Source of the DNA: Pseudomonadota bacterium | GTDB lineage: Bacteria; Pseudomonadota; Gammaproteobacteria; Burkholderiales; Thiobacillaceae | Reading direction: 5' to 3' | Assembly (NCBI GenBank): GCA_029558905.1 | Contig: JAKQCX010000024.1 | Span: forward strand, 62,001-126,000 | Length of the DNA stretch: 64,000 bases | Shown: piece by piece, positions 46,552-57,268 of the stretch | How positions within the stretch are numbered: the first letter of the stretch is position 1 | How the letters are laid out: each line of letters starts with the position of its first letter | The notes under the pieces: model-generated | Databases searched by the model: none | What the model was told of the DNA's origin: nothing | Seen by the model: the letters and a program-made list of their open reading frames with translations, nothing else | Position numbers and translations under genes: made by a program

Positions 46552-49500
46552 TTGCGCCTCAAGCACATCCACATCGCCGGTTTCAAGTCCTTCGTGGATC
46601 CGGTGACCATTCCCGCCGTGGGCCAGCTCACTGGCGTGGTGGGACCCAATGGCTGCGGCAAATCCAACGTCATCGACGCGGTACGCTGGGTACTGGGGGA
46701 ATCCAAGGCCCGGGAGTTGCGCGGAGCCACCCTGCAGGACGTGATCTTCAATGGTTCGGCAGGGCGCAAGCCCGCCAGCCGGGCCTCAGTTGAACTGTTG
46801 TTCGACAATGGCACGGGCAAGGCGGCGGGTCAGTGGTCGCAATATGCGGAAATCGCCGTCAAACGGGTGCTCACCCGCGCTGGCGAGTCCAGCTACTGGA
46901 TCAACAACGTGCAGGTGCGCAAGAAGGACATGGCGGACCTGTTCCTGGGCACGGGTCTGGGCGGGGATGCCTATGCCATCATCGAACAGGGCATGATCTC
47001 CCGCATCATCGAGGCCCGTCCGGAGGAGCTGCGCGGCTATCTGGAAGAGGCGGCGGGGGTCTCCAAGTACAAGGAGCGGCGCAGGGAAACCGAGGCCCGC
47101 CTGCGGGATACCCGTGAAAACCTGGATCGGGTCGCGGACATCCGGGAAGAGTTGGATCGCCAGCTGCAAAAGCTCGCACTCCAGGCGGAAGTGGCGCGGC
47201 ACTTCTTTGCCCTGGATGCGGAACGCAGCCTGAAAAGCCGTTTCCTCTCCCTGGTGAAGTGCCGGGAAGCCCAGACCCGGCAGGCGGAATCGGAACACCA
47301 GATGTGGACGACGACCAACGCTGTCGAGGCGGGGACCGCCAATCTGCGCCGGATCGAATCCGAACTGGAAGGCCAGCGTCTGGCCCAGTTCGAGGCCGCA
47401 GAGGTGGTCAATCAGGCCCAGGCGGACTTCTATGCCGCCAGCGCCGAAGTGGCCCGCGTGGAGCAGGAATTGAAGCACCTGGGGGCCACCCGTGCGCGAC
47501 TCACCCAGGAGGTGCAGCGCAACCTGGAGCGCCAGAGCGCCGCGCGCACCGAGCGGGAATCCACCCATACCGAAACCGGCCTGCGCCAGGCGGAACACGC
47601 CCAGGCTGAGGAACAGGCCGCCATCCTGCGGGAGCGCACGGCCTTGGCGAGCGAGAAAATGTCCGAAGTGGACACGGCCTGGCGTGAGGCCCAGACGGCC
47701 GTGGCCGAAGTGCAGCGGGAAATGGCCGCGCATGAGCAGACCATCCAGCTGGAGGAGGCCAACCGTGCGCATGCCGAGCGGGCCATCGCCCAGCTCAAGG
47801 CCCGGGAACTGCGCCTCATGCGCGAGCAGCAGGATCTGTCCTCCCAGGATCAGGACCAGGTGGAACGCCAGCGAATGGAGCTGGAGGCACTGGAAGAACG
47901 CCTGGAGACCCTGGTGGAATATCTGCGCAGCACGCGCGCCGGGTTGCCGGACCTGGACCGGGCCGTGGAGCAGACCCGCCGGGCACTGGATGCCACCCGG
48001 GGCGAGCAGCAGCGGCTGGAGGCCCAGCTGGCGGCACTGAGGAAGCTCCAGGACAGCGCCCAGAAATCCGAAGGGGCGGGAGCCGCATGGCTGGAGCGGA
48101 CGGATCTGGCCCAGGCCCCCCGTCTGTGGCAGCACATACAGGTGGAGCCGGGCTGGGAAACTGCGGTGGAGGCCGCCTTGGGGGAGGCCATGGCGGCCCT
48201 GGCGGCCGAAGTCCGCAGGGAGTGGCTGGAGCAGCCGCCCGAGACGCGGTTTGAACTGTTGCCCCCCTCTCGCGTGAGCAGGGAAGGGGGGCAGTCCCTA
48301 GCCCGCGCCGATCCACCCCCCTCCATGTTGACTTCCCCACCCTCGGGGAAGGAGGATCTGAACCCGCTGGTAGAACTCCTGCACACCGACAACCCACTCA
48401 TCGCCCGCTTCCTGGCTGACCGTCTGGCCCTGGCCTTCGCCACGGACAGTCTGGAGCATGCCCTGGCCCAGCGGCATCGCCTGCCGGCCGGCGGTTTCAT
48501 CACCACCCGGGAGGGCCATCGGGTTGGACGGGACAGCCTGGTGTTCAATGCCCCGGAAAAGGGCCTGCAGGGCCTCATCGCCCGGGCTAGGGACATCGAG
48601 GTCCTGGAAGAGGAAGCGGAACTGGGCCAGTCCCGCCTGGAGGAAGTGCAGGCCGAGTCCGATCGGGCGGAGGAAGCCCTGCGGGCGGGCCGCCGCCAGA
48701 CCGATGCGCTCCAGGCACAGGTCAGCCAGGTTCAGGCCCAGGCTGGCTCGTTGCGGGCCCAGGTGGCCCGGGGCATGGAGGCCGCCCGGCGGGTGAATGA
48801 GCGTCGCGCCCAGGTGGAACAAGATCTGGAGGAGATCTATGCGCACCTGACCCGGGAAGAAGAGGCCTGGAACGAAGCCGGCGAGCGCCAGATGGCGGCA
48901 GAAGAGGCCCATGGCCAGACGCGGGAACGGCTCGATGGCGCGCGCCTGGCCCGCCAGAGTCTGGATCGTGAGGCCCAGGCCGCGCGGGAAGCCTTGCGCC
49001 GTGCGGAACGGGAGGACCAGGAGGCGGCCTTCCGGGTGCGCACCCTGGCCAACCGCCTGCTGGAGCTGGCGGAACGGATGGCACGCAGCGAGCGTTTTCT
49101 GGATGGACTGGTACAGGAGCAGGCCCATCTGGAGGCCGAACTGGACCGGACTGGTCCCACGTCCTTGGAGGACGGGCTCCGCATCGTGCTGGGCCGACGC
49201 GCGCTCGCGGAGGAGCGCCTGCAGCGCGACCGGGAAGCGCTGGAGGGGGTCAACAACCGGCTACGGGAACTGGAACGCGAGCGTCTCGTCACCGAACATA
49301 CCCTGCAGCCCCTGCGTGTCCAGGCCCAGACCCTGGAGCTGAAGTTGCAGGAGGCCCGTCTGCAAGCGGCCCGTTACAGCGAGGAACTGGCAGGCGTGGA
49401 CCTGGCAGCCCTGCAGGCCGCGGCCGAACAGAACGGCATCGCCGGACGCGGCGAGGTCTGGCTGAAGGGCGAACTGGATCGTCTGGAGCTGGATATCGCG

Positions 49501-50115
49501 GCCCTGGGCGCGGTGAACATGGCGGCCCTGGAGGAACTGCGGGCCACCGAAGCGCGCAAGCAATACCTGGACGCCCAGGCCGAGGATCTGGAGACCGCGG
49601 CCGGCACCCTGGAGGAGGCCATCCGCCGCATCGATGCGGAAACCCGCACACGCCTGAAGGAGACCTACGCCAGGGTGAGCCGGGAGTTCCAGAGCCTGTT
49701 CGCGGAGCTCTTCGGCGGTGGACATGCGGAACTGATCCTCACCGGCGAGGAGATCCTGGACGCAGGCCTCACGGTACTGGCCCAACCCCCGGGCAAGAAG
49801 AACAGTTCCATCCAGCTTTTGTCCGGCGGCGAGAAGGCCCTTGCGGCCCTGTCCCTGGTATTCGCCTTCTTCCGCCTGAACCCCGCGCCGTTCTGTCTGC
49901 TGGACGAGGTGGACGCGCCCCTGGACGACAGTAATACCGAGCGCTACTGCGCCATGGTGAAAAAGATGTCCGCCGAGACCCAGTTCATGTTCATCACCCA
50001 CAACCGCATCACCATGGAAATGGCCCAGCACCTGATCGGCGTGACCATGCCCGAACCCGGCGTGTCCCGGCCGGTGGCGGTGGATGTGGACGATGCGCTG
50101 CGGCTGGCGGCCTGA
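46552..50115 (+). CDS. smc: Chromosome segregation protein SMC
   Basis: This is an SMC ATPase that folds and segregates the chromosome. The Walker A is [21 protein letters not shown]; long heptad coiled coils run from about 170 to 510 and from 660 to 1020. A hinge lies between, near 520-650. The C-terminal head has the ABC signature [21 protein letters not shown] and Walker [16 protein letters not shown]. The protein has 1187 residues. It starts with TTG at 46552. Residues 571-602 in the hinge are a proline-rich, palindrome-encoded insert. zipA and ligA, its usual downstream neighbours, are absent here. Confidence 0.96.
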   Translation: MRLKHIHIAGFKSFVDPVTIPAVGQLTGVVGPNGCGKSNVIDAVRWVLGESKARELRGATLQDVIFNGSAGRKPASRASVELLFDNGTGKAAGQWSQYAEIAVKRVLTRAGESSYWINNVQVRKKDMADLFLGTGLGGDAYAIIEQGMISRIIEARPEELRGYLEEAAGVSKYKERRRETEARLRDTRENLDRVADIREELDRQLQKLALQAEVARHFFALDAERSLKSRFLSLVKCREAQTRQAESEHQMWTTTNAVEAGTANLRRIESELEGQRLAQFEAAEVVNQAQADFYAASAEVARVEQELKHLGATRARLTQEVQRNLERQSAARTERESTHTETGLRQAEHAQAEEQAAILRERTALASEKMSEVDTAWREAQTAVAEVQREMAAHEQTIQLEEANRAHAERAIAQLKARELRLMREQQDLSSQDQDQVERQRMELEALEERLETLVEYLRSTRAGLPDLDRAVEQTRRALDATRGEQQRLEAQLAALRKLQDSAQKSEGAGAAWLERTDLAQAPRLWQHIQVEPGWETAVEAALGEAMAALAAEVRREWLEQPPETRFELLPPSRVSREGGQSLARADPPPSMLTSPPSGKEDLNPLVELLHTDNPLIARFLADRLALAFATDSLEHALAQRHRLPAGGFITTREGHRVGRDSLVFNAPEKGLQGLIARARDIEVLEEEAELGQSRLEEVQAESDRAEEALRAGRRQTDALQAQVSQVQAQAGSLRAQVARGMEAARRVNERRAQVEQDLEEIYAHLTREEEAWNEAGERQMAAEEAHGQTRERLDGARLARQSLDREAQAAREALRRAEREDQEAAFRVRTLANRLLELAERMARSERFLDGLVQEQAHLEAELDRTGPTSLEDGLRIVLGRRALAEERLQRDREALEGVNNRLRELERERLVTEHTLQPLRVQAQTLELKLQEARLQAARYSEELAGVDLAALQAAAEQNGIAGRGEVWLKGELDRLELDIAALGAVNMAALEELRATEARKQYLDAQAEDLETAAGTLEEAIRRIDAETRTRLKETYARVSREFQSLFAELFGGGHAELILTGEEILDAGLTVLAQPPGKKNSSIQLLSGGEKALAALSLVFAFFRLNPAPFCLLDEVDAPLDDSNTERYCAMVKKMSAETQFMFITHNRITMEMAQHLIGVTMPEPGVSRPVAVDVDDALRLAA
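48261..48351 (+). repeat. In-frame palindromic insert in the smc hinge
   Basis: Two inverted repeats lie here within the smc frame: GCCCCCC (48261-48267) with GGGGGGC (48286-48292), and CTTCCCC (48332-48338) with GGGGAAG (48345-48351). They encode the Pro/Ser/Gly-rich residues 571-602. The composition differs from the surrounding coiled-coil and hinge sequence, as if a small palindromic repeat had entered a tolerant loop. Confidence 0.55.
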
Positions 50116-50162
50116 AGAGGCGGGCGGCGGATGGCTGGGCAGGGATATGCGCGCGTGGTCCG

Positions 50163-51656
50163 CTAGGCGCCGTCCGCCGGCAAGGCTTTACCCAACTCGT
50201 CGGCCGCCAGCTGGCAGAACAGCTTGAAATCCCGATAGCGATCGGCATCCAGACCAGCCTGGCTCTGGCCACCGTCGGCGTAGACAAGGCCGAAGGGACC
50301 GTTGTCCGTGTGCAGGCTCATGGCATAGAAATCGCCCGCGCCGATGGCCTGGCGCAACTCGGGACGCACCAGGGGCCACAGCCTGGCGCGGTTGTCCGGG
50401 TTGATCCACACGCCCTGCATTCTGGCCATGAGTTGGCCGAACAGATCGCGGCTGGCCAAGGGAAACTCGAACTGGCGCAGCGGGTCCTCCGCTCGGACGC
50501 CCTGGGTGAGGCGGCAGCGCAGCCTCTGGCCATCCGGAGTGATCAGGGCGATCAGCGCGCGCTCCAGGCCCAGACCTGCCCGCAGTCCCTTGAGGATGAG
50601 GCCGCACAGGCGGTTGAGGCTGGGTGGATCATCCAGGTTGCCGGTTTCCAGCTGTTCCAGTGCTTGTCGCAGGAGCGGGTTGCCGGGTGGCGGACCGGCG
50701 TGCCGGACCACGCGGGCCGGAGCGGCCATCGTGGCGGGAGCTTTCGCGGCCGGGGCGGCATGCCTCTCCGCGTCCGGCTCGTGTGGCCATGGCCCCGGGA
50801 TCATGGGTAGCCAGGCCGCGGCGGGCGGTTGCGTCAGCCATTGGCCATGCCGCGCGACGCGCACGGCATTGGCGTGGACGTTGCGGATGATCTCATCCAG
50901 GGGGACGTTTGCCACATTGCCCAGGACCGCATAGTCCGTCGCCAGGCCGGCCTCCCACCAACCCCGCTGGCAGCGTTCGGCGAGGTTCAGGCAGGCGGCA
51001 AGGATGAGCGGGCGTGCGCGCGTGGCACCTTGTTCCGCCAGCAGATCCAGCGTGGCGGGAGGGATGCTCCAGTCCGCCAGCACGCCCAGGCGCAGATCCG
51101 CCAGGGGGACGCCGAGGCCCTGCTGGACCGCGTTGGCCAGGGATTCGTGCCGACACAACCGCCGCAGCTTGGCTGCCGTATCCGGGGTGCGCAGCCAGAG
51201 CAGATACTCGGGCACATGCGCCAGCAAGGCCGCCACTTCCACCTCCTCGGCACGCACGTCCGCATGCAGCACGGCAAAATCCCGGGCCTGCCAGGCAGCG
51301 TGCTGGGCCCGGCGTGTCAGGGCCTGCAGGGCCGCCAGTTGCCCAGCATCCTGGCCAGCCGGGCTGTCTTCCACGACGGGCAGCCTACCGGCGGCATCCA
51401 GATACGCGCCCAGGCCCTGCAGCATGAGGGCCTGTTCCACGCCGGTCACCTCGGTGCCGTAACGCTCCAGGACACGCAGGTTCAGGCTGTGCAGGAGATG
51501 CAGGGTAGCCAGGGGATCGGCTAGCACCACATGCGCCACATCCCGGGCGGCGATGGATTCCCGGCGTGGCGAAAGTGTGCGCAAGGTCGCATGCGTATGG
51601 CGGAAGATGGGGAGGTCACCCGGCTTCAGCCTGTCCCTCCAGGCCTGCAGGTTCAA
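50163..51656 (-). CDS. HDOD-domain signalling protein
   Basis: This 497-residue protein has an HDOD domain at its N-terminal half (DVAHVVLADPLATLHLLHSLN and LALMLQGLGAYLD-like, with helical HD-type folding through EIIRNVHANAVRVARHG), a Pro/Ala-rich linker near residues 275-310, and a C-terminal GAF-like part (LNRLCGLILKGLRAGLGLERALIALITPDGQRLRCRLT). It probably acts in signal transduction; HDOD proteins often lack enzymatic activity. The start is uncertain. The TTG at 51656 overlaps the methyltransferase stop (TTGA) and gives MNLQAWRDRLKPGDLP. Confidence 0.75.
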   Translation of the reverse strand: MNLQAWRDRLKPGDLPIFRHTHATLRTLSPRRESIAARDVAHVVLADPLATLHLLHSLNLRVLERYGTEVTGVEQALMLQGLGAYLDAAGRLPVVEDSPAGQDAGQLAALQALTRRAQHAAWQARDFAVLHADVRAEEVEVAALLAHVPEYLLWLRTPDTAAKLRRLCRHESLANAVQQGLGVPLADLRLGVLADWSIPPATLDLLAEQGATRARPLILAACLNLAERCQRGWWEAGLATDYAVLGNVANVPLDEIIRNVHANAVRVARHGQWLTQPPAAAWLPMIPGPWPHEPDAERHAAPAAKAPATMAAPARVVRHAGPPPGNPLLRQALEQLETGNLDDPPSLNRLCGLILKGLRAGLGLERALIALITPDGQRLRCRLTQGVRAEDPLRQFEFPLASRDLFGQLMARMQGVWINPDNRARLWPLVRPELRQAIGAGDFYAMSLHTDNGPFGLVYADGGQSQAGLDADRYRDFKLFCQLAADELGKALPADGA

Positions 51657-52420
51657 GCAAGCCTCCAGAGCAGGAGCCGTTTCTGATCCCGCCGGGCGCG
51701 AATGGATATTTCGATGCTCGCATCCGGGGGCACGCCGGGAATGGCAAAGGTGTTGCTGATGAACAGGCTGCCGGGACGCATTTCCTTCCTCACTTTGCGC
51801 CAGAGCCGGGGCATGGGGGCGGATGAAAGATAGGCGTAGGCCACGTCGCAGCCAGACAAGTCCGCCTGCCACAGGCTGCCCAGGCGGATATGGGCGCGAT
51901 GCCCCAGACGCAGGCGCGCCACCAGCCAGTTCAGGGGTGCGGCCTCCACGCCTTGCAGGCGCAGGTCGGGCCGCAGGACGGCGAGCCGGGACAGGGGGCC
52001 ACCCAGACCGCAGCCCAGGTCCAGAAAGGTGGCATGCGGGGGGATCGCGCGTGCCAGCGCTGCCACGCTTTCGGCACTGGACAGATAGAGCGGTGCGCGT
52101 GTGACCACCGCGCCCAGGGAAGTCAGGGCCAGGAGGGTGAAACCCGCCAGTGGCCAGTAGGCATCGAATTGCATGTGCAGGCCCAGCCACAGACCGGGGA
52201 CGAACAGGAGGCTGATGACATACCACCAGCCTGGCAGGCGCCAGAGCCAGGCCAGCAGGGCGGCGGCGACACCCACTCCAAGAGCCGCCAGGCTGGCGGG
52301 CAGGCCGGCGGCCAGCAACAGTGCGCCCAAGCACAGGGCGGGCAGATGGGCGATTGCCGCCTTCAGGCTCGGAGGCAGGTGGCGTACACGCGTATGACGC
52401 GGGGATTCAGCGGGGGGCAT
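51653..52420 (-). CDS. Membrane-anchored class I SAM methyltransferase-like protein
   Basis: This 255-residue protein has three or four hydrophobic segments in its first ~110 residues (LPALCLGALLLAAGLPASLAAL, WYVISLLFVPGLWLGL, PLAGFTLLALTSLGAVV), then a cytoplasmic methyltransferase domain with the SAM motif ATFLDLGCGLGGPLSRLA and GVEAAPLNWLVAR. The substrate is unknown. The ATG at 52420 overlaps the motB end by 14 nt. The C-terminus overlaps the HDOD start. The motif GCGLGG is a credible variant of the GxGxG loop. Confidence 0.75.
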   Translation of the reverse strand: MPPAESPRHTRVRHLPPSLKAAIAHLPALCLGALLLAAGLPASLAALGVGVAAALLAWLWRLPGWWYVISLLFVPGLWLGLHMQFDAYWPLAGFTLLALTSLGAVVTRAPLYLSSAESVAALARAIPPHATFLDLGCGLGGPLSRLAVLRPDLRLQGVEAAPLNWLVARLRLGHRAHIRLGSLWQADLSGCDVAYAYLSSAPMPRLWRKVRKEMRPGSLFISNTFAIPGVPPDASIEISIRARRDQKRLLLWRLA

Positions 52421-53321
52421 GGAGCTGCCTGGCCACGTCCGCGGCGGAGGTCGCATCCAGCTGGCGTGACTCCTGGGTGACGGCCTCCGCCGCCTTCTTG
52501 TTCATGACGATGATGGAGATGCGCCGGTTGACCGGGGCGTTGGGATCATGCTTGTCGAAGGGGATGGCGGAACCCAGGCCCACCACGCGCAGCACCTTGC
52601 CATCCTCCAGCCCCCCGGCCACCAGTTCGCGGCGCGAGGCATTGGCGCGGTCGGCGGACAGCTCCCAGTTGCTGTAGCCCGCCTCGCCTCCAGAGTAGGG
52701 TACGCCGTCGGTGTGCCCGGACAGGCTGATCCTGTTGGGCACCTCGTTCAGGGTCCGGCCGATCTCCCGCAGAATATCCCGGGTATAGGGCTTCATCACG
52801 GCGCTGCCGGAATCGAACATGGGCCGGCTCTGGTCATCCACGATCTGGATGCGCAGGCCTTCCTGGGTGATGTCGATCTTCAGCTGCTTCCTGAACTGCT
52901 GCAGCTTGCGATTGTTCTCGATGGCCTTGTCCAGCTTGTTCTTGAGATCCTGCAGCCGGGCGACATCCAGCTTCTCCTGTTCCTCCCTGGGCAGACGTGA
53001 CTTGGCGTCGGACGGGATATCGGTCTGGTTGACCTGGCCTGACTTGCGGGTCAGGTCCTCGCCCCCGCCCTTGATGATGCTGGTGGCATCCCCCGAACCC
53101 GTGCCACCCAGCATGGCCACCTTCAGGGGGGTCTTGAAGTATTCGGAAATCCCCTGCAGCTGGGCCTTGGTGGCCGAGCCCAGCAGCCACATGAGCAGAA
53201 AGAAGGCCATCATGGCGGTCACGAAATCGGCGTAGGCGATCTTCCAGGCACCGCCATGGGCGCCACCGCCGGTTTTCCTTACGCGCTTGATGACGATGGG
53301 TCGCTGGGTGTCGTCGGCCAC
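52407..53321 (-). CDS. motB: Flagellar motor stator protein MotB
   Basis: MotB forms the proton-conducting stator with MotA and anchors it to peptidoglycan. The single membrane helix holds the proton-binding Asp32 in IAYADFVTAMMAFFLLMWLLG. The periplasmic OmpA-like domain has FDSGSAVMKPYTRDILREIG, the NRISLSGHTDGVPY peptidoglycan motif, and SNWELSADRANASRRELV. A long charged linker lies between. The length of 304 residues is typical. It follows motA by 44 nt. No flagellar structural or chemotaxis genes are in the window. Confidence 0.95.
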   Translation of the reverse strand: MADDTQRPIVIKRVRKTGGGAHGGAWKIAYADFVTAMMAFFLLMWLLGSATKAQLQGISEYFKTPLKVAMLGGTGSGDATSIIKGGGEDLTRKSGQVNQTDIPSDAKSRLPREEQEKLDVARLQDLKNKLDKAIENNRKLQQFRKQLKIDITQEGLRIQIVDDQSRPMFDSGSAVMKPYTRDILREIGRTLNEVPNRISLSGHTDGVPYSGGEAGYSNWELSADRANASRRELVAGGLEDGKVLRVVGLGSAIPFDKHDPNAPVNRRISIIVMNKKAAEAVTQESRQLDATSAADVARQLHAPR

Positions 53322-53365
53322 GCTGGCTCTCTCAGTGGATCAGTTGCCCGTTCGGAGGCGGTTCG

Positions 53366-54226
53366 TCATTTGGCCTTGCGGCCCTTGATGTCCTCCTCCA
53401 TTTCCTTGAAGGACGGACGATCCCCGGAGAACAGCACCTTGCGGCCGAACTCCACACAGGTCTGCGGGGCATAGCCATTCATGGAGGCCAGCAGGACGGC
53501 CTTCACCACGTGGAAGGGCTTGGCGGCTTCGCCGGCCCTGCTCTCCATCAGCGTGGACAGGGGCGCGAAGAAACCATAGGAGATGAGGATGCCGAGGAAG
53601 GTGCCCACCAGGGCATGGCCGATGAGCACGCCCAGTTCGGAGGGGGGAAGATGCAGGGACTCCATGGTGTGCACCACCCCCATGACCGCCGCCACGATGC
53701 CGAAGGCCGGGGTGGCGTCGGCCAGCTTCTGGATGGCATGCGATGGATGCATCTGCTCGTGGTGGTGGATTTCGATCTCGCTGTCCATGAGGGCCTCGAT
53801 TTCCATGGCATTGAGGTTGCCGCTCACCATCATGCGCAGATAGTCGGTAATGAAGTCCATCAGATGGGGATTGGCTGTGAGCGAGGGGTACTTGGCGAAG
53901 ATGGTGCTCTTTTCCGGCTCCTCCACATCGATTTCCAGGGCCATGAGACCTTCCTTGCGGGCCTTGGCCAGCAACTCATACAGCATGCCGGTGAGTTCCA
54001 GGTAGTAGGTCTTGGTGTATTTGGAGCCCTTGAAACAGGCGGCCATGCTGCTCAGGGTGTGTTTGATGGCCGGCATGGAGTTGGCGGCGATGAAGGCTCC
54101 GAACGCGCCGCCGGCGATCATCACCACCTCCAGCGGTTGCCACAGGCCCCCCAGGTGTCCGCCGGCCATGGCATAGCCGCCGAAGATGCTGCCCATGACC
54201 ACGACCCAGCCGATGATGACAAACAT
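53366..54226 (-). CDS. motA: Flagellar motor stator protein MotA
   Basis: MotA is the four-helix membrane subunit that, with MotB, uses the proton gradient to turn the flagellum. It starts FVIIGWVVVMGSIFGGYAMAGGHLG, contains the rotor-facing cytoplasmic domain with MLYELLAKARKEGLMALEIDVEEPE and HEQMHPSHAIQKLADATPAFGIVAAVMGVVHTM, and the last helices LGVLIGHALVGTFLGILISYGFFAPL. It has 286 residues, near the E. coli length of 295. It lies 12 nt after the rnhB stop, an unusual neighbour. Confidence 0.95.
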   Translation of the reverse strand: MFVIIGWVVVMGSIFGGYAMAGGHLGGLWQPLEVVMIAGGAFGAFIAANSMPAIKHTLSSMAACFKGSKYTKTYYLELTGMLYELLAKARKEGLMALEIDVEEPEKSTIFAKYPSLTANPHLMDFITDYLRMMVSGNLNAMEIEALMDSEIEIHHHEQMHPSHAIQKLADATPAFGIVAAVMGVVHTMESLHLPPSELGVLIGHALVGTFLGILISYGFFAPLSTLMESRAGEAAKPFHVVKAVLLASMNGYAPQTCVEFGRKVLFSGDRPSFKEMEEDIKGRKAK

Positions 54227-54238
54227 GCGTCGATGCTC

Positions 54239-54832
54239 CTATCCAGGTGGCTGTTTCTGCATCTGTTTTTTGACGGGGCCGAAGTTTGCGCGGTGCTCGG
54301 GACAGGGGCCGTAGGTTTCCAGGGCAGTCAGGTGTTCGGGTACGGGGTATCCCGCATGTCGTTCGAACCCATACTGCGGGTAGCTATCGGCAATCCGGCG
54401 CATTTCTTTATCCCGCTCCGTCTTGGCCAGGATGGAGGCGGCGGAGATGCAGTCCTCCAGGGCGTCGCCCTTGACCAGGGCCTGGGCGGGCATGGGCAGC
54501 TGCGGACAGCGGTTGCCATCCACCAGGGCCAGGTGAGGCGGGGGCGTGAGTCCCAGCACGGCCCGCCGCATGGCCAACAGGCTGGCGTGCAGGATGTTGA
54601 GCCGTTGGATCTCCGCCACGCTGGCCCAGCCCACGTGCCAGGCCAGGGCCCGCCGCCGGATCTGCTCGGCCAGCAGGGAGCGCTTCGCGGCGGACAGCCG
54701 TTTGGAGTCCTTCAGGCCCGGGATGGGGCGGGTGGGGTCCAGGATCACCGCGGCGGCGCACACCGGTCCCGCCAGGGGGCCACGTCCGGCCTCATCCACG
54801 CCGCAGATCAGATGGGTGGCAGGTGTGGGCAT
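54239..54832 (-). CDS. rnhB: Ribonuclease HII
   Basis: This enzyme cuts the RNA strand at ribonucleotides in DNA. The active-site Asp-Glu pair lies in [24 protein letters not shown], with further acidic residues in [13 protein letters not shown] and [19 protein letters not shown]-like ([23 protein letters not shown]). It ends [32 protein letters not shown], the family C-terminus. It has 197 residues. Its ATG overlaps the lpxB stop by one base, the classical lpxB-rnhB coupling. Confidence 0.97.
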   Translation of the reverse strand: MPTPATHLICGVDEAGRGPLAGPVCAAAVILDPTRPIPGLKDSKRLSAAKRSLLAEQIRRRALAWHVGWASVAEIQRLNILHASLLAMRRAVLGLTPPPHLALVDGNRCPQLPMPAQALVKGDALEDCISAASILAKTERDKEMRRIADSYPQYGFERHAGYPVPEHLTALETYGPCPEHRANFGPVKKQMQKQPPG

Positions 54833-56013
54833 CACGCCAGGAAGGGACGCAGGGCCTCGGCAATGAGACGTGGCGTATCGCGTTTGAGGCGGGTACGCTG
54901 CACGGCGAATTCCTCGCGTTGGGCCTGTCGCGCCTCCGCATGCCGCAGCAGGGTATCCAGGGCCTGGGCCAGGTTTTCCGGCGTGGCCTGGTTCTGCAGG
55001 ACCTCTGGCACCAGGGCCCGGCCCGCCAGGATGTTGGGCAGCCCGACCCAGGGCTGCAGGGCCTGGCGTTTCATGATCTGGTAGGTGAGCCAGGGCACCT
55101 TGTAGGTGATGACATGCGGACAGTCCAGCAGCAGGGCCTCCAGCGTGGCGGTGCCCGAGGCGATGAGGGCGCAATCCGCGGCCTGCAGGGCATCGTGGGC
55201 ATGTCCGAACAGGGTGCGGATCGGCAGATCCCGCGCATCGGCCTGGAGCAGCGCGGCCTCGAAGGCCTGACGGGTCTCCCGGTTCACCAGGGGTACCAGG
55301 AAGCGGGTATGTGGGCGCGTACCGGACAGGGTCCTGACGGTGTGGATGAAAAGCCGCGCCAGGGCCTGCAGCTCGCTGGGACGGCTGCCTGGCAGCAGGG
55401 CCACCCACTCCGTACTCTGCTCCAGGGCCAGGCGCTCCCGGGCCATGCGGCGATTGGGTTCGGGCAGCGCATGGGCCAGCGGGTGCCCCACGTAGGTGGC
55501 AGGGATGCCGGCCTGTAGATAGATCGCCTCCTCGAAGGGAAAGATCAGCAGGGTGTGATGTACCGCCTGCTCCACCTTGCGGATGCGCTTGGGGCGCCAG
55601 GCCCATACCGATGGGCCGACGAACTGCACCGTGGGGATGCCGGCCCGTTTCAGGCGTGTCTCCAGCCCCAGATTGAAGTCCGGGGCGTCCACGCCGATGA
55701 ACAGGCGTGGGCGGTGGGCCGTGAAGTGGCCGACCAGCGCGCGCCGGATGCGCAGGATACGGCGCAGTCCCCCCAGGGCCTCCACATAGCCCCGCACCGA
55801 CAGGATTTCCATGGGATAGAGGGAGCGGGCCCCGGCTGCCTGCATCCTGGGTCCGGCAATGCCGCTGAAGTCCGCTGCCAGGCCGTGTTCCCGGACGGAG
55901 CGGATCAGGAGGCTGCCCAGGAGGTCTCCGGAGGACTCGCCGGCGACGATGCCGATGCCGGGCAGGGCAGGAATGGAATCCACACCCCCCCCCGCCTGCT
56001 TCGCCCTCGGCAT
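54832..56013 (-). CDS. lpxB: Lipid-A-disaccharide synthase
   Basis: LpxB joins UDP-2,3-diacylglucosamine and lipid X to form the lipid A disaccharide. The protein has the opening [24 protein letters not shown], then [68 protein letters not shown] and [10 protein letters not shown]. The donor-site region reads [17 protein letters not shown], and [24 protein letters not shown] follows. The ATG at 56013 gives 393 residues; a GTG one codon earlier is possible. It lies 18 nt after the lpxA stop. Confidence 0.96.
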   Translation of the reverse strand: MPRAKQAGGGVDSIPALPGIGIVAGESSGDLLGSLLIRSVREHGLAADFSGIAGPRMQAAGARSLYPMEILSVRGYVEALGGLRRILRIRRALVGHFTAHRPRLFIGVDAPDFNLGLETRLKRAGIPTVQFVGPSVWAWRPKRIRKVEQAVHHTLLIFPFEEAIYLQAGIPATYVGHPLAHALPEPNRRMARERLALEQSTEWVALLPGSRPSELQALARLFIHTVRTLSGTRPHTRFLVPLVNRETRQAFEAALLQADARDLPIRTLFGHAHDALQAADCALIASGTATLEALLLDCPHVITYKVPWLTYQIMKRQALQPWVGLPNILAGRALVPEVLQNQATPENLAQALDTLLRHAEARQAQREEFAVQRTRLKRDTPRLIAEALRPFLA

Positions 56014-56031
56014 CACCCAGGTCCTGAAGGA

Positions 56032-56808
56032 CTAGCGTACGATGCCGCGCCCGGGCTGGGCGAGGAAACTGCTCAGGATGGCCAGTTCCGGTACCTGTTC
56101 CGCTTCGAGGGCAATGGCTTCCTGGGCATCCCGCAGGCTCAGCCCCGACTTGTACAGGGTGCGGTAGGCACGCTTGATGGCGGCGATGGCCTCCGGCCCG
56201 AAGCCCCGGCGCTTCAGTCCTTCGGCGTTGATGCCATGCGGCTGGGCCGGGGAACCGGCCACGGTCATATAGGGTGGCACGTCCTGTCGTACCACGGAGG
56301 CAATGCCGGTGATGACATGCGCCCCCACGCGGCAGAACTGATGCACCCCCGTGAAGCCCCCCAGGATGGCGTGGTCGTCCACCCGGGCATGACCCGCCAG
56401 GGATGCGTTGTTGGCGAAGATGGTGTGCTCGCCCACCACGCAGTCGTGGGCGATGTGCACATAGGCCATGATCCAGTTGTGATTGCCGATGCGGGTCACA
56501 CCCTGATCCTGCGTGGTGCCGGTATTGAAGGTGCAGAATTCGCGGATCAGGTTGTGGTCGCCGATCTCCAGGCGCGTGGGCTCGCCTGCGTATTTCTTGT
56601 CCTGGGGTTCCTCGCCCAGGGAGACGAACTGGAAGATGCGGTTGTGACGGCCGATGCGGGTATGGCCGGTGATGACGGCATGCGGCCCCACACGGGTACC
56701 CGTACCGATTTCCACGTGCGGGCCGATGAGGGTGTAGGCGCCGATATGCACGCCTTCCCCCAGGCGGGCACCGGGATCGATCAGGGCGGTGGGATGGATG
56801 TGCGCCAT
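56032..56808 (-). CDS. lpxA: Acyl-ACP--UDP-N-acetylglucosamine O-acyltransferase
   Basis: LpxA is the first enzyme of lipid A synthesis. The protein is a left-handed beta helix made of hexapeptide repeats ([32 protein letters not shown] onwards). The catalytic His lies in the [19 protein letters not shown] region and the acyl-chain region in [19 protein letters not shown]. The C-terminal helices are [26 protein letters not shown]. It has 258 residues (262 in E. coli). It follows fabZ by 9 nt. Confidence 0.97.
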   Translation of the reverse strand: MAHIHPTALIDPGARLGEGVHIGAYTLIGPHVEIGTGTRVGPHAVITGHTRIGRHNRIFQFVSLGEEPQDKKYAGEPTRLEIGDHNLIREFCTFNTGTTQDQGVTRIGNHNWIMAYVHIAHDCVVGEHTIFANNASLAGHARVDDHAILGGFTGVHQFCRVGAHVITGIASVVRQDVPPYMTVAGSPAQPHGINAEGLKRRGFGPEAIAAIKRAYRTLYKSGLSLRDAQEAIALEAEQVPELAILSSFLAQPGRGIVR

Positions 56809-56817
56809 GTCGAGGCG

Positions 56818-57264
56818 TCAGTCCAGTTGCTTGAGGGTACACATGAGCTCGGCCTCGCAGGCCAACTGGCCATCCACCGTGCCCCTGGCGGCGAATTTCC
56901 AGATCCCGCGCGTGACCTTGAGGATGCCGGCCTCCATGCGCAGCTGGTCGCCCGGCACCACCGGACGCTTGAAGCGGGCCGCGTCGATGCCGACGAAGTA
57001 GATGACGCTGTTGCTGCTCACGTCCTGATCGCTGCTGCGGAAGGCCAGCACGCCGGCGGTCTGGGCCAGGGCCTCGATCATGAGCACCCCAGGCATCACC
57101 GGGTGATTGGGGAAGTGACCCGGGAACTGGGGTTCGTTCATGCTGATGTTCTTGATGGCCACGATACGCTCGTTGGGCACGATCTCCAGTACGCGGTCGA
57201 TGAGCAGGAAGGGGTATCGGTGCGGAAGGTACTTCATGATCCGGGTGATATCCATGGATTCCAT
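56818..57264 (-). CDS. fabZ: 3-hydroxyacyl-ACP dehydratase FabZ
   Basis: FabZ dehydrates beta-hydroxyacyl-ACP in fatty acid synthesis, balancing use of the shared precursor with LpxA. It has the hot-dog-fold blocks [20 protein letters not shown], the active-site His in [27 protein letters not shown] (with the Glu in EALAQ) and [23 protein letters not shown]. It has 148 residues. The ATG at 57264 has AGGAA 7 nt upstream. An ATG at 57255 (MDITRIM) is a fair alternative start. Confidence 0.97.
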   Translation of the reverse strand: MESMDITRIMKYLPHRYPFLLIDRVLEIVPNERIVAIKNISMNEPQFPGHFPNHPVMPGVLMIEALAQTAGVLAFRSSDQDVSSNSVIYFVGIDAARFKRPVVPGDQLRMEAGILKVTRGIWKFAARGTVDGQLACEAELMCTLKQLD

Positions 57265-57268
57265 GGGC

